A program made the position numbers and the translations under genes. A stretch of DNA of 8,191 bases from Falsiroseomonas sp035644895 (GTDB taxonomy: Bacteria > Pseudomonadota > Alphaproteobacteria > Acetobacterales > Acetobacteraceae). The number at the start of each line of letters is the position of its first letter. Positions within the stretch are counted from its first letter, which is position 1. The notes beneath the pieces are model-generated. The model did not search any database. It worked only from the letters and a program-made list of their open reading frames with translations, and was not told where the DNA came from. The stretch covers positions 1-8,191 of the forward strand of contig DASQNQ010000310.1 in the NCBI GenBank assembly GCA_035644895.1. The letters are read 5' to 3'. Shown here in pieces: positions 1 through 6,004 of the stretch.

Positions 1-150
1 GAGCATCGCACCATCCGCCCCGGCCAGGGCCGCGTGCCACTCCGCCAGCGGCGGGTCGTTCAGGCGTACCAGCTCCAGGTCCGGCCGCGCATCCAGCAGG
101 GCCTGCCCCGCCGGGTGCAGCGGGCGGCCGAGGACGATCCTGTGGGTCAT
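1..150 (-). CDS. D-isomer-specific 2-hydroxyacid dehydrogenase-like protein, N-terminal 50 codons only
   Basis: Partial gene cut by the left window edge; only the first 50 residues are visible. It starts at the ATG complementary to 148-150, preceded by a good GGAGG-type ribosome binding site about 9 bases upstream. The protein begins MTHRIVLGRPLHPAGQALL and continues through a DLELVRL strand to GADGAML. A short N-terminal beta strand, a helix, a second strand and a 'GADG' turn are the pattern of the substrate-binding lobe of D-2-hydroxyacid dehydrogenases such as phosphoglycerate dehydrogenase-like enzymes, which reduce 2-keto acids with NAD(P)H. The NAD-binding Rossmann motif and the catalytic Arg/Glu/His would lie outside the window, so substrate cannot be inferred. 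It is divergent from leuA across a 295-base spacer. A different Rossmann-type protein remains possible. Confidence 0.6.
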   Translation of the reverse strand, partial: MTHRIVLGRPLHPAGQALLDARPDLELVRLNDPPLAEWHAALAGADGAML

Positions 151-200
151 GGGCTCTCTCCTCCCCGTTGTTGCGGGCCCATGCTGGAACGGTGCCTCGC

Positions 201-219
201 GGCCGCCAAGCTTGCGGCC
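201..219. promoter_or_regulatory. Near-perfect palindrome between divergent genes, possible operator
   Basis: GGCCGC-C-AAGCTT-GCGGCC: removing one C leaves an exact 18-base palindrome centred on a HindIII-like AAGCTT. It lies 51 bases upstream of the minus-strand dehydrogenase start and 227 bases upstream of leuA. A symmetric site in a divergent spacer suits a dimeric regulator, but in such GC-rich DNA the GGCCGC arms could arise by chance. Function is inference only. Confidence 0.25.
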
Positions 220-251
220 CTCGCCGGCCATCGGTAGGGTACCGGCCAGCC

Positions 252-413
252 ATGACGCTCCGCGCGCCCACCTCTGCTGCCTGCTGGCCCGGCCTCCCGG
301 GCGCTGGCGGCTGCGCGCCCCTCCTTCCGCTTCGACTTAGCCACCCCTGGGCGTGACGCCCGGCCGGGTCCGGCCGGCACCGCTCAGGGGAACCTGAGGG
401 GCTCCGCGCCCCT
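252..413 (+). promoter_or_regulatory. Candidate leucine-rich leader ORF with competing hairpins upstream of leuA
   Basis: An ATG at 252 opens a 34-codon ORF ending at the TGA at 354-356. Near its end, codons 24-29 (321-338) read Leu-Leu-Pro-Leu-Arg-Leu, and three of these leucines use CTT. CTT occurs once in all of leuA, so the run is enriched in a codon that is rare here. The stop codon sits in the loop of a GGGCG-TGA-CGCCC hairpin (347-363). Two further stems follow: 383-398 (CTCAGG-GGAA-CCTGAG) and 397-413 (AGGGGC-TCCGC-GCCCCT). They share bases and cannot form together. CCCCTGG occurs at 344-350 and 409-415, and AGGGG at 386-390 and 397-401, giving four interchangeable pairing segments as in an attenuator. 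Against it: no U-tract follows the last stem, and the ribosome binding site before 252 is weak (AGGG about 14 bases upstream). A dispersed intergenic repeat is the main alternative. Confidence 0.3.
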
Positions 414-445
414 GGCCTGGTCAACGCATCGCAAGGAACGCCCAG

Positions 446-2035
446 ATGGCCATCAACCACCCGTCCTTCGGCAGGATGGACGAGAACCGCGTCATCGTCT
501 TCGACACCACGCTGCGCGACGGCGAGCAGTCGCCCGGCTTCTCCATGAACCTCGAGGAGAAGCTGCGCATGGCGGAGGCGCTGGCCGAGCTCGGCGTGGA
601 CGTGATGGAGGCTGGGTTTCCCATCGCCTCGCCCGGTGACTTCGAAAGCGTCCTGTCCATATCGCAGCGCTTCGCCAAGGATGGCCCCGTCGTGTGTGGC
701 TTGGCGCGGACGGCGGCCGGCGACATCCAGCGCGCCGCCGAGGCGATCCGGCCTGCGGCGCGCGGCCGCATCCACACCTTCGTCTCCACCTCCCCGCTGC
801 ACATGCGCGTCAAGCTGCGGATGGAGCCGGAGGCTGTGCTGGAGCTGGTGACCTCCTCCGTCACCATGGCGCGCAACCTGGCCGCCGACGTGGAGTGGAG
901 CGCCGAGGACGGAACGCGCACCGAGCCCGACTTCCTCTGCCGTTGCGTGGAGGCGGCGATCAAGGCCGGCGCCACCACCATCAACATTCCCGACACCGTG
1001 GGATACGCGGTGCCGGAGGACATGCACCGCATCTTCTCCATGCTGCGGGAGAGGGTGCCGGGCGCGGACCAGGTCGTGTTCTCCACGCACAACCACAATG
1101 ACCTCGGCTTGGCGGTGGCGAACACGATCGCTGCCATCCGCGCCGGCGCACGGCAGGTGGAGTGCACCATCAACGGAATCGGCGAGCGGGCGGGCAACGC
1201 GAGCCTGGAGGAGATCGCGATGGGGCTGCGCACGCGCCACGACGCGCTGCCCTTCGCGAACGGCATCGCGACGCCGAACATCCTGCGCACCTCGCGCCTG
1301 CTGGCCACCATCACCGGCTTCGACGTGCAGCCGAACAAGGCGATCGTCGGCCGCAACGCCTTCGCGCATGAATCGGGCATCCACCAGGACGGGATGCTGA
1401 AGGACAGCGCGACCTACGAGATCATGACGCCGGAGAGCGTCGGCTGGAACAAGTCTTCCCTCGTCCTCGGCAAGCATTCGGGCCGTGCGGCCTTCCGCGA
1501 CAAGCTCAAGGCGCTCGGCTACGAGATCGGCGACAACGCGCTGAACGACGCCTTCAAGCGCTTCAAGGACCTCGCGGACCGCAAGAAGGTCGTCTATGAC
1601 GAGGACGTGGTCGCCCTGGTGGACGACGAGGTGGTGCGCGCCAACGACCGCATCCGGCTCACGGGCCTGTCGGTCGCGACTGGCATGCAGACACGTCCCG
1701 TCGCCTCCATCCAGCTCGAGGTGGACGGGGAGGCGAGGGAGGGGGCTGCCGTCGGCGACGGTGCCGTGGACGCCACCTTCAACGCGCTGCGCCACGCCTT
1801 CCCGCACGAGGTGAACCTTAAGCTGTACGCCGTGCAGAGCGTGACCGGCGGCACGGACGCCCAGGCGCGCGTCACCGTGCGGCTGGAGGAGGCGGGCAAG
1901 CTCGTGGACGGGCAGGGCGCGGACACGGACACCATCGTCGCCTCCGCCCGCGCCTATGTGCACGCGCTGAACAAGCTGCTCGTCAAGCGCGTGCGGACCG
2001 CGCCGGGGGACATCGCTCCGGCGATGACGGCCTGA
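446..2035 (+). CDS. leuA: 2-isopropylmalate synthase
   Basis: Catalyses the first committed step of leucine biosynthesis in the cytoplasm: acetyl-CoA plus 2-ketoisovalerate gives 2-isopropylmalate. At 529 residues it matches the usual length (about 510-560) of bacterial LeuA. The N-terminal TIM barrel carries DTTLRDGEQSPG (20-31, metal-binding Asp25), the metal-binding HNHND motif (H215 and H217) and NGIGERAGN (243-251). HESGIHQDGML starts at H308 and LGKHSGRAAF follows. Residues from about 405 to 515 form the C-terminal allosteric domain through which leucine inhibits the family, so this is a full-length regulated enzyme rather than a homocitrate synthase lacking that domain. The start at 446 is chosen because AAGGA (433-437) lies 8 bases upstream; Met11 is a less likely alternative. 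Citramalate synthase is unlikely given the overall LeuA pattern. A possible leucine-sensing leader precedes it (252-413). It is monocistronic as seen and converges on the histidine kinase gene. Confidence 0.95.
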   Translation: MAINHPSFGRMDENRVIVFDTTLRDGEQSPGFSMNLEEKLRMAEALAELGVDVMEAGFPIASPGDFESVLSISQRFAKDGPVVCGLARTAAGDIQRAAEAIRPAARGRIHTFVSTSPLHMRVKLRMEPEAVLELVTSSVTMARNLAADVEWSAEDGTRTEPDFLCRCVEAAIKAGATTINIPDTVGYAVPEDMHRIFSMLRERVPGADQVVFSTHNHNDLGLAVANTIAAIRAGARQVECTINGIGERAGNASLEEIAMGLRTRHDALPFANGIATPNILRTSRLLATITGFDVQPNKAIVGRNAFAHESGIHQDGMLKDSATYEIMTPESVGWNKSSLVLGKHSGRAAFRDKLKALGYEIGDNALNDAFKRFKDLADRKKVVYDEDVVALVDDEVVRANDRIRLTGLSVATGMQTRPVASIQLEVDGEAREGAAVGDGAVDATFNALRHAFPHEVNLKLYAVQSVTGGTDAQARVTVRLEEAGKLVDGQGADTDTIVASARAYVHALNKLLVKRVRTAPGDIAPAMTA

Positions 2036-2036
2036 C

Positions 2037-2054
2037 CGAAGAGGGCCTTCTTCG
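2037..2054. terminator. Small hairpin filling the gap between convergent leuA and kinase stop codons
   Basis: CGAAGA (2037-2042) pairs with TCTTCG (2049-2054) around GGGCCT. The hairpin lies wholly within the 19-base gap between the two stop codons, so it could act in both directions. No U-tract follows on either strand, so intrinsic termination would be weak. Confidence 0.35.
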
Positions 2055-3623
2055 TCAGCGGGAGGCCGTGCGCGCGGCCGGCATCATCGGCCGCGCGAGC
2101 GGGGGAGTAAGCCCGAAGTCGAGCGTGAGGCGGCTTCCCGCTGCGTCGTCCTGGCGCTGGAGATGACCACCGACCTGCCGCGCCAGGCCCGAAAGCAGCG
2201 TGCTGCCAAGGCCCGGCTTCGCGTCGCTGGTCAGCGCCTCGCCGTCATGGACGACCGTGAGGCGGGCGTGACCGTCCTTTGCCTCGAGCCGAATCGAGAT
2301 GCGCCCACGCTGCAGGCCGGGGAAGCCGTGCTTCAGCGCATTGGTGATGGCCTCGGTGATGATGAGGGTCAGCGGCACCGCCTGGTCCGAGGAGAGGCGC
2401 AGCGCGGGGGCTTCCACGTCGAAGGCGATCCGGCGTCCCGGCCGCTCACCCACCGCCGCGAAAAGCTGGGCTCCGAGCTCCCGCAGGAATGCCTCGAGGT
2501 CGATCGCCTCCGGGTCGTGGTGGACGTACATGTGCCGGTGCAGGGTCGCGAGGGCGCCGATCCGGTCGCGCGCCGCCTCGAATTCCGCGCGCGCCTTCGG
2601 CTCGGTGATCCGCCCGGCCTGAAGGGCGAGGAGGCTGGCGACGACCTGGAAGTTGTTCTTCACGCGATGATGGATCTCAGCGGCGAGCACCTCTCCGTGC
2701 TCGAGTGCGGCCCGAAGCTCCGCCTCGCGCGTCGACAGGGATGCCGCGCCCTCCCGCAGGCTGAGCGCCGGCCCGCGAAGCTCCTCGGGCATGTCGCGCA
2801 GCTCCTCAGCCGGGAAGGGTTCGCGCCCTGCGCGCCAGCGCTGGAGGCCTGCGGAGAAGCGCTCAAGCGGGCGGTTCACCACGCGATGCAGGCCAATCGC
2901 GGCCACCGCCCCTGCCACGCCGAGCAGCAGGAGCAACTCGACCAGGTGACTGCCGGCATGGAGCAGCGACCCCATGCGCGACCCGATCGGCCGCCCGACG
3001 AGTAGCATCAACCCCGGCGCAACCTGCGCCGAGGTCACGGCAAGCCGGGTTCCCTCAGGTGTGGCAAGGGTGAAATCCGCCGCTCCTGGCAGATCGGGGG
3101 GCAGGGCCGGTGCGGCGGCGGTCAGCGGAACGGGACGGCCTGCCCGATCCATCAGCCAATGATGTGACCCTCTGGTCTCGGTAGCGAACCGGAGCGTGGC
3201 CGCGATGGCGCCGTCGAAGCGTCCATCTCGCCGGAGTGGGTGCGCTACGACAGCCCCCAGTGGAACGGCGGCGGCGACCGCCTCCCCGGTATCCCGAACG
3301 GCCCCGAACCAGCCTGGCACCGGGTCGGCCGTGCCGGCCGGTCCGCACCGTGTGGCGCCGGTCTCGTCAAGGATCGTGACCCGGAGGGGACCAGGACTGG
3401 CGCATGCGATCGCGCCCATGGCAGCAAGCAGCCCGTCCGCGGCATCCAACGCCGCGCGATAGCTCGCGCTGGCTACGTCCCGCTCCTGGTGGAGTGAGGT
3501 GAATACCTCCTCCTCAGCCTCGTGGAGATCCAGGGCGGCGCTGACGAGCCCGACCAGGATGGCTGGAGCGGACGCAAGCAGCAAAAGGGCCAGCACCCTG
3601 CCCCGAATGGTGCTCAGCCTCAT
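2055..3623 (-). CDS. Membrane sensor histidine kinase, HisKA_2/HWE type, probable GSR kinase
   Basis: Predicted inner-membrane sensor kinase of 522 residues, likely feeding phosphate into the PhyR pathway encoded beside it. TM1 is at about 9-30 (LALLLLASAPAILVGLVSAA), an extracytoplasmic sensor region spans about 31-222, and TM2 is at about 223-245. A HAMP-like linker with charged helices follows (about 246-312). The dimerisation/phosphoacceptor box EIHHRVKNNFQVVASLLALQ begins at 316; His319 in HRVKNN is the likely phosphoacceptor. The ATPase domain shows the N-box ITEAITNALKHGF (N428), a VHDGE G1-like box (D460) and GLGSTLL (471-477). HisKA_2 and HWE kinases are the families known to act on PhyR (PhyK-like). 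No receiver or PAS domain is evident, and the sensor domain resembles nothing I can name. The start lies 16 bases after the nepR stop, without a strong ribosome binding site, suggesting co-transcription with nepR. Its last 15 codons contain a strong inverted repeat (2071-2097). Confidence 0.85.
   Translation of the reverse strand: MRLSTIRGRVLALLLLASAPAILVGLVSAALDLHEAEEEVFTSLHQERDVASASYRAALDAADGLLAAMGAIACASPGPLRVTILDETGATRCGPAGTADPVPGWFGAVRDTGEAVAAAVPLGAVVAHPLRRDGRFDGAIAATLRFATETRGSHHWLMDRAGRPVPLTAAAPALPPDLPGAADFTLATPEGTRLAVTSAQVAPGLMLLVGRPIGSRMGSLLHAGSHLVELLLLLGVAGAVAAIGLHRVVNRPLERFSAGLQRWRAGREPFPAEELRDMPEELRGPALSLREGAASLSTREAELRAALEHGEVLAAEIHHRVKNNFQVVASLLALQAGRITEPKARAEFEAARDRIGALATLHRHMYVHHDPEAIDLEAFLRELGAQLFAAVGERPGRRIAFDVEAPALRLSSDQAVPLTLIITEAITNALKHGFPGLQRGRISIRLEAKDGHARLTVVHDGEALTSDAKPGLGSTLLSGLARQVGGHLQRQDDAAGSRLTLDFGLTPPLARPMMPAARTASR
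2071..2097. terminator. Perfect 10-bp inverted repeat just past leuA, inside the kinase 3' end
   Basis: CGCGCGGCCG (2071-2080) and CGGCCGCGCG (2088-2097) are exact reverse complements with a 7-base GCATCAT loop. The repeat begins 36 bases after the leuA stop, where a transcript terminator would be expected, but it lies within the kinase coding sequence (near Arg-Pro-Met-Met-Pro-Ala-Ala-Arg). There is no U-tract, so intrinsic termination is unproven. Confidence 0.35.
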
Positions 3624-3639
3624 GCGCGGACCGGTCGTT

Positions 3640-3837
3640 TCAGGTGCGCTTGCGGGTGCGATCCTTCTCGATCAACGCGAGAAGCTCGGCCGGGATCGGC
3701 TCCGCCGCCACACCATCGTAAAGCTGGTGGAGCCCCCGCTGGAGCCACAGGTCGAACGCGCTGTCCACTTCCGACCGAGGGGACTTCCGCGGGTCGGGCG
3801 TATCCTGGGGTCGGCGCTTCCGGTCGGAGTTGCTCAT
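3640..3837 (-). CDS. nepR: NepR-family anti-sigma factor
   Basis: Small cytoplasmic protein of 65 residues that in the general stress response binds EcfG and keeps it inactive until phosphorylated PhyR takes it away. After a basic, disordered N-terminus (DRKRRPQDTPDPRKSPR, 5-21), the conserved two-helix core reads FDLWLQRGLHQLYDGV (28-43) followed by EPIPAELLALIEK (46-58). This is the NepR signature: a W-L-x-R-G-L-x-Q-x-Y-D helix, a P-I-P turn and a second amphipathic helix. The ATG at 3837 is chosen because it gives the family's usual size of about 60-65 residues. An in-frame GTG at 3903, 6 bases after the sigma stop, would add 22 arginine-rich residues and cannot be excluded. The ribosome binding site before 3837 is weak (GGTGG close to the ATG). 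It lies between the ecfG-like gene and the kinase, the standard context for this family. Confidence 0.9.
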   Translation of the reverse strand: MSNSDRKRRPQDTPDPRKSPRSEVDSAFDLWLQRGLHQLYDGVAAEPIPAELLALIEKDRTRKRT

Positions 3838-3909
3838 GTCCACCGCCCGTGGTGATGGCCGCCGCACGCCACCCGATCGGGCGCGCGCGCGGCGGTTCAG
3901 CACGATAAC

Positions 3910-4461
3910 TTAGGCGAGAGGACGGGCTTCGCCAACCACCCGCGTCACCGTTTCGGTGGCGCCGCTGCGCTCGCCGGTCCGGTTCTCGCCCATGAGCCAG
4001 GCCTGGAGCTGCCGGCGCGCCCGGAAGACGCGGCTCTTCGCGGTGCCGACCGCGCAGCCGGTCGAGGCGGCCACATCCTCGTACGACATGCCCTGCAGGA
4101 CGACCATGAACAGTGCCTCGCGCTGGTCGTTGGGCAGACGGTTCACGGCCCGGCCGAGCTCCTTCAGCACCATCCGGTCCTCGTGGGTCGCACCGACGGC
4201 GAAGGCGCCCGCCGGCAGGTCCTCGATGTCCGTCGTCTCGCGCTGCTTGCGCAGCGTGGAAATGAAGCGATTGCGTAGAATGCGATGCATCCAGGCCGCG
4301 AAGTTCGTGCCCGGGGTGAAACTGTCCTGCGCGGCGAGGGCGTTGGCCACGGCGTCCTGGACCAAGTCTTCGGCGGCCGCGCGGTTGCGGGTCAGGGCAA
4401 GAGCCTGGACGCGCAGCTTCGGCAGCAGGGTAATCAACTGGGTATGGAACTCGCTCTGCAT
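3910..4461 (-). CDS. ecfG: EcfG-type ECF sigma factor of the general stress response
   Basis: RNA polymerase sigma factor of 183 residues with only regions 2 and 4, as in ECF sigmas. Region 2 (about 12-75) carries LPKLRVQALALTRNRAAAED, LVQDAV and the FTPGTNFAAWMHRILRNRF helix that recognises the -10 element. Region 4 (about 103-155) carries the helix-turn-helix RLPNDQREALF...GMSYEDVAASTGCAVGTAKSRVFRAR used for -35 recognition. The N-x-R-F and GTAKSRVFRAR forms and the immediate downstream nepR indicate the EcfG (ECF15) group, normally sequestered by NepR. The start is supported by GGAG 6 bases before the ATG. A roughly 25-residue C-terminal tail (GENRTGERSGATETVT...) extends past region 4. 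It ends 72 bases before the chosen nepR start, and a second sigma gene lies 80 bases upstream of it. The symbol is given by family and context. Confidence 0.85.
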   Translation of the reverse strand: MQSEFHTQLITLLPKLRVQALALTRNRAAAEDLVQDAVANALAAQDSFTPGTNFAAWMHRILRNRFISTLRKQRETTDIEDLPAGAFAVGATHEDRMVLKELGRAVNRLPNDQREALFMVVLQGMSYEDVAASTGCAVGTAKSRVFRARRQLQAWLMGENRTGERSGATETVTRVVGEARPLA

Positions 4462-4541
4462 GTGTGTCTCCGTCCTGCTTCCGAAGCGTGCGTCTCGGGA
4501 CAGGATGATCGGCGGGCGGACGACGTTGCATCGCAGACGCG

Positions 4542-5078
4542 TCAGCCGTTCACGGCGTCGAGAGCCAGGGCTAGGCTGCGCCGCGCCCGGGAAAGCCTGG
4601 CCTTCATGGTGCCGACGGGAACGCCGCAGATGGCGGCGGCCTCCTCGTGGCTCAGCCCGCGTGCGCCGACCAGCACGACGGCCTCACGCAGCGCCGGCGG
4701 CAGCCGTGCGATGTGCCGCGCGAGGTCGCGCAGGTCGGCCTTTGCCTCCTGCCCTCCATCCCGCCCCTCCTCCGAGCCGGCAGCAACCTGCACGGCGTGG
4801 TCACGCTCCCGTCGCGCGCGGCGCCAGCCCTCGCGGAATGCGTTGCGCAGCACGGCAAGCGCCCAGCCCCGGAGGCTCGCCTCCGGGGCCTGGCCCGGCT
4901 CGGGCGTGAATCGCTCGATCCCGTTCAGCATCCGCAGGAGCGCCTCCTGCACCATGTCGTCCGCCTCCGCGCGCGAACTGGCGAGCAGGCGCGCCGATGC
5001 CCGGAGCTCGGGCAACATCTGCGCGATTGCGGCCCTCGCCCATGCTTCCGTGTCTTGGCTTTGCACAAGCGTATCCAT
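4542..5078 (-). CDS. Second ECF sigma factor, EcfG-like paralogue, next to phyR
   Basis: ECF-type sigma factor of 178 residues. Region 2 (about 22-92) includes LPELRASARLLASSRAEADD, MVQEALLRML and SLRGWALAVLRNAFREGWRR. A Gly/Glu-rich linker (about 98-113) follows, then region 4 (about 118-172) with RLPPALREAVVLVGARGLSHEEAAAICGVPVGTMKARLSRARRSL split across a helix-turn-helix. It resembles its 183-residue neighbour in order and motifs but is clearly diverged, for example GTMKARL versus GTAKSRV, and it has a longer insertion before the -10 helix (FTPEPGQAPEAS). The ATG at 5078 is chosen; a longer frame to 5177 would run through the phyR start and reads as arginine/proline-rich noncoding sequence. 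No ribosome binding site is visible before 5078, so the start is less certain. It is divergent from phyR (56-bp gap) and probably leads the sigma-nepR-kinase unit. Whether NepR controls it cannot be told from sequence. Confidence 0.82.
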   Translation of the reverse strand: MDTLVQSQDTEAWARAAIAQMLPELRASARLLASSRAEADDMVQEALLRMLNGIERFTPEPGQAPEASLRGWALAVLRNAFREGWRRARRERDHAVQVAAGSEEGRDGGQEAKADLRDLARHIARLPPALREAVVLVGARGLSHEEAAAICGVPVGTMKARLSRARRSLALALDAVNG

Positions 5079-5134
5079 ATCAACGAGGCACGGGTTGGGG
5101 CAGCGCGGGGCAGCACGCAAGGGATGACAAGGCG

Positions 5135-5872
5135 ATGAGCGATATCGACCGCGCGGCGCTGATCGCGGCCCTGCCATATGCGCGGCGCTACGCCCGCGCG
5201 CTGACCGGCGCGCAGGACCGCGGCGATGCCCTGGTCGGGGAGGCGCTCCGACTTGGCGTCGAACCTGGTCGCGGCGCCGGTGAGACGGGCGTGCGCGTCG
5301 CGCTCTACGCGACGATCGGCCGCCTGGCCGAGCGCGAATCCGCCGCGCAAGGTCCGCTGTCGCGCGTTCAGCGCATGCTGCTCCTGCTCACGTCGCTTGA
5401 GGAGTTGCCCCTGCCGCTGGCAGCGAAGGCCACCGGCCTGGGAGAGGCCGAGGCCGAGGTCGAATTGGCCAGCGCGCGGGAGAGCCTGCGGGCCGGTGCC
5501 GTCGCGCGCGTGCTGATCATCGAGGACGAGCCGATCATCGCGCTTGACCTGCAACAACTGGTTGAGACCGCGGGCCATGACGTGGTGGGCGTTGCGTCGA
5601 GCGAGGACGAGGCGGTGGCCATCGCGGAGGCCGAGCGGCCCTCCCTCGTGCTCGCGGACGTCAACCTAGGCTCGGGCGGGGATGGGGCGTCCGCCGTTTC
5701 CCGCATCCTGGCGCGGCATGCGGCGCCTGTGATCTTCGTGACGGCCTACCCGGAGAGGCTGCTGACCGGCCAGGCGGCGGAGCCTGCCTTCATCATCACG
5801 AAGCCCTTCGAGCCGACGACGCTCGCCATCGCGACCTACCAGGCGGTGACGCGCGGCGTGTCGCTCGGCTGA
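5135..5872 (+). CDS. phyR: PhyR: sigma-like anti-anti-sigma response regulator
   Basis: Cytoplasmic response regulator of 245 residues that triggers the alphaproteobacterial general stress response. Once phosphorylated, its sigma-mimic domain binds NepR and frees EcfG. The sigma-like N-terminus (about 1-120) reads LPYARRYARALTGAQDRGDA, typical of PhyR, and continues through RVQRMLLLLTSLEELPLPLA with region-4-like helices. The C-terminal receiver domain (125-240) has the acidic pocket E130/D131, phosphoacceptor Asp175 (VLADVNLG), Thr203 in FVTAYPE and Lys223 in ITKPFEP, so all catalytic residues are present. The FxTAYPERLL run is characteristic of PhyR receivers. It is slightly shorter than many family members (about 260). 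The start at 5135 is chosen from the conserved N-terminus; AAGGGA lies 10 bases upstream and AAGG nearer. It is divergent from the sigma-nepR-kinase genes. A hairpin follows the stop. Confidence 0.95.
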   Translation: MSDIDRAALIAALPYARRYARALTGAQDRGDALVGEALRLGVEPGRGAGETGVRVALYATIGRLAERESAAQGPLSRVQRMLLLLTSLEELPLPLAAKATGLGEAEAEVELASARESLRAGAVARVLIIEDEPIIALDLQQLVETAGHDVVGVASSEDEAVAIAEAERPSLVLADVNLGSGGDGASAVSRILARHAAPVIFVTAYPERLLTGQAAEPAFIITKPFEPTTLAIATYQAVTRGVSLG

Positions 5873-5875
5873 CGC

Positions 5876-5908
5876 ACGCGCCCGCAACCGACAACGCTGC
5901 GGGCGCGT
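5876..5908 (+). terminator. Strong hairpin after phyR
   Basis: An 11-bp perfect stem (5876-5886 with 5898-5908, ACGCGCCCGCA pairing TGCGGGCGCGT) and an 11-base loop begin 3 bases after the phyR stop. Only GTTA follows, not a real U-tract, so it is a terminator or 3'-end stabiliser candidate. It separates phyR from the next plus-strand gene. Confidence 0.5.
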
Positions 5909-6004
5909 TACGGAGGCGGCCGAACCCGCCGGAGTGCCCCCGCATGCGTACCAGCCCTGTTCATCGGCCGCCTGCGGCCAGCACGCCATTGCCGGGCTAG
6001 GGAC

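Noticed and set aside
147..380. Small ORFs on both strands in the leuA upstream spacer
   Set aside because: None has a convincing ribosome binding site or recognisable protein; only the 252-356 frame is kept, as a low-confidence leader peptide.
421..1380. Long minus-strand open frame (319 codons) opposite leuA
   Set aside because: It lies antisense to strongly conserved LeuA motifs and reads as Ser/Arg/Ala-rich sequence without domain features, as expected of GC-rich shadow frames.
446..2035. Citramalate synthase or homocitrate synthase as alternative to LeuA
   Set aside because: The full C-terminal allosteric domain, length of 529 residues and the HESGIHQDGML/LGKHSGR pattern fit 2-isopropylmalate synthase best.
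2163..3005. 280-codon plus-strand frame opposite the kinase gene
   Set aside because: The minus strand encodes a complete kinase with H-box and N-box; this frame is its antisense shadow.
3620..4531. 303-codon minus-strand frame spanning the sigma and nepR genes
   Set aside because: It is an out-of-frame reading through two well-supported genes and has Arg/Pro/Gly-rich composition and no domains.
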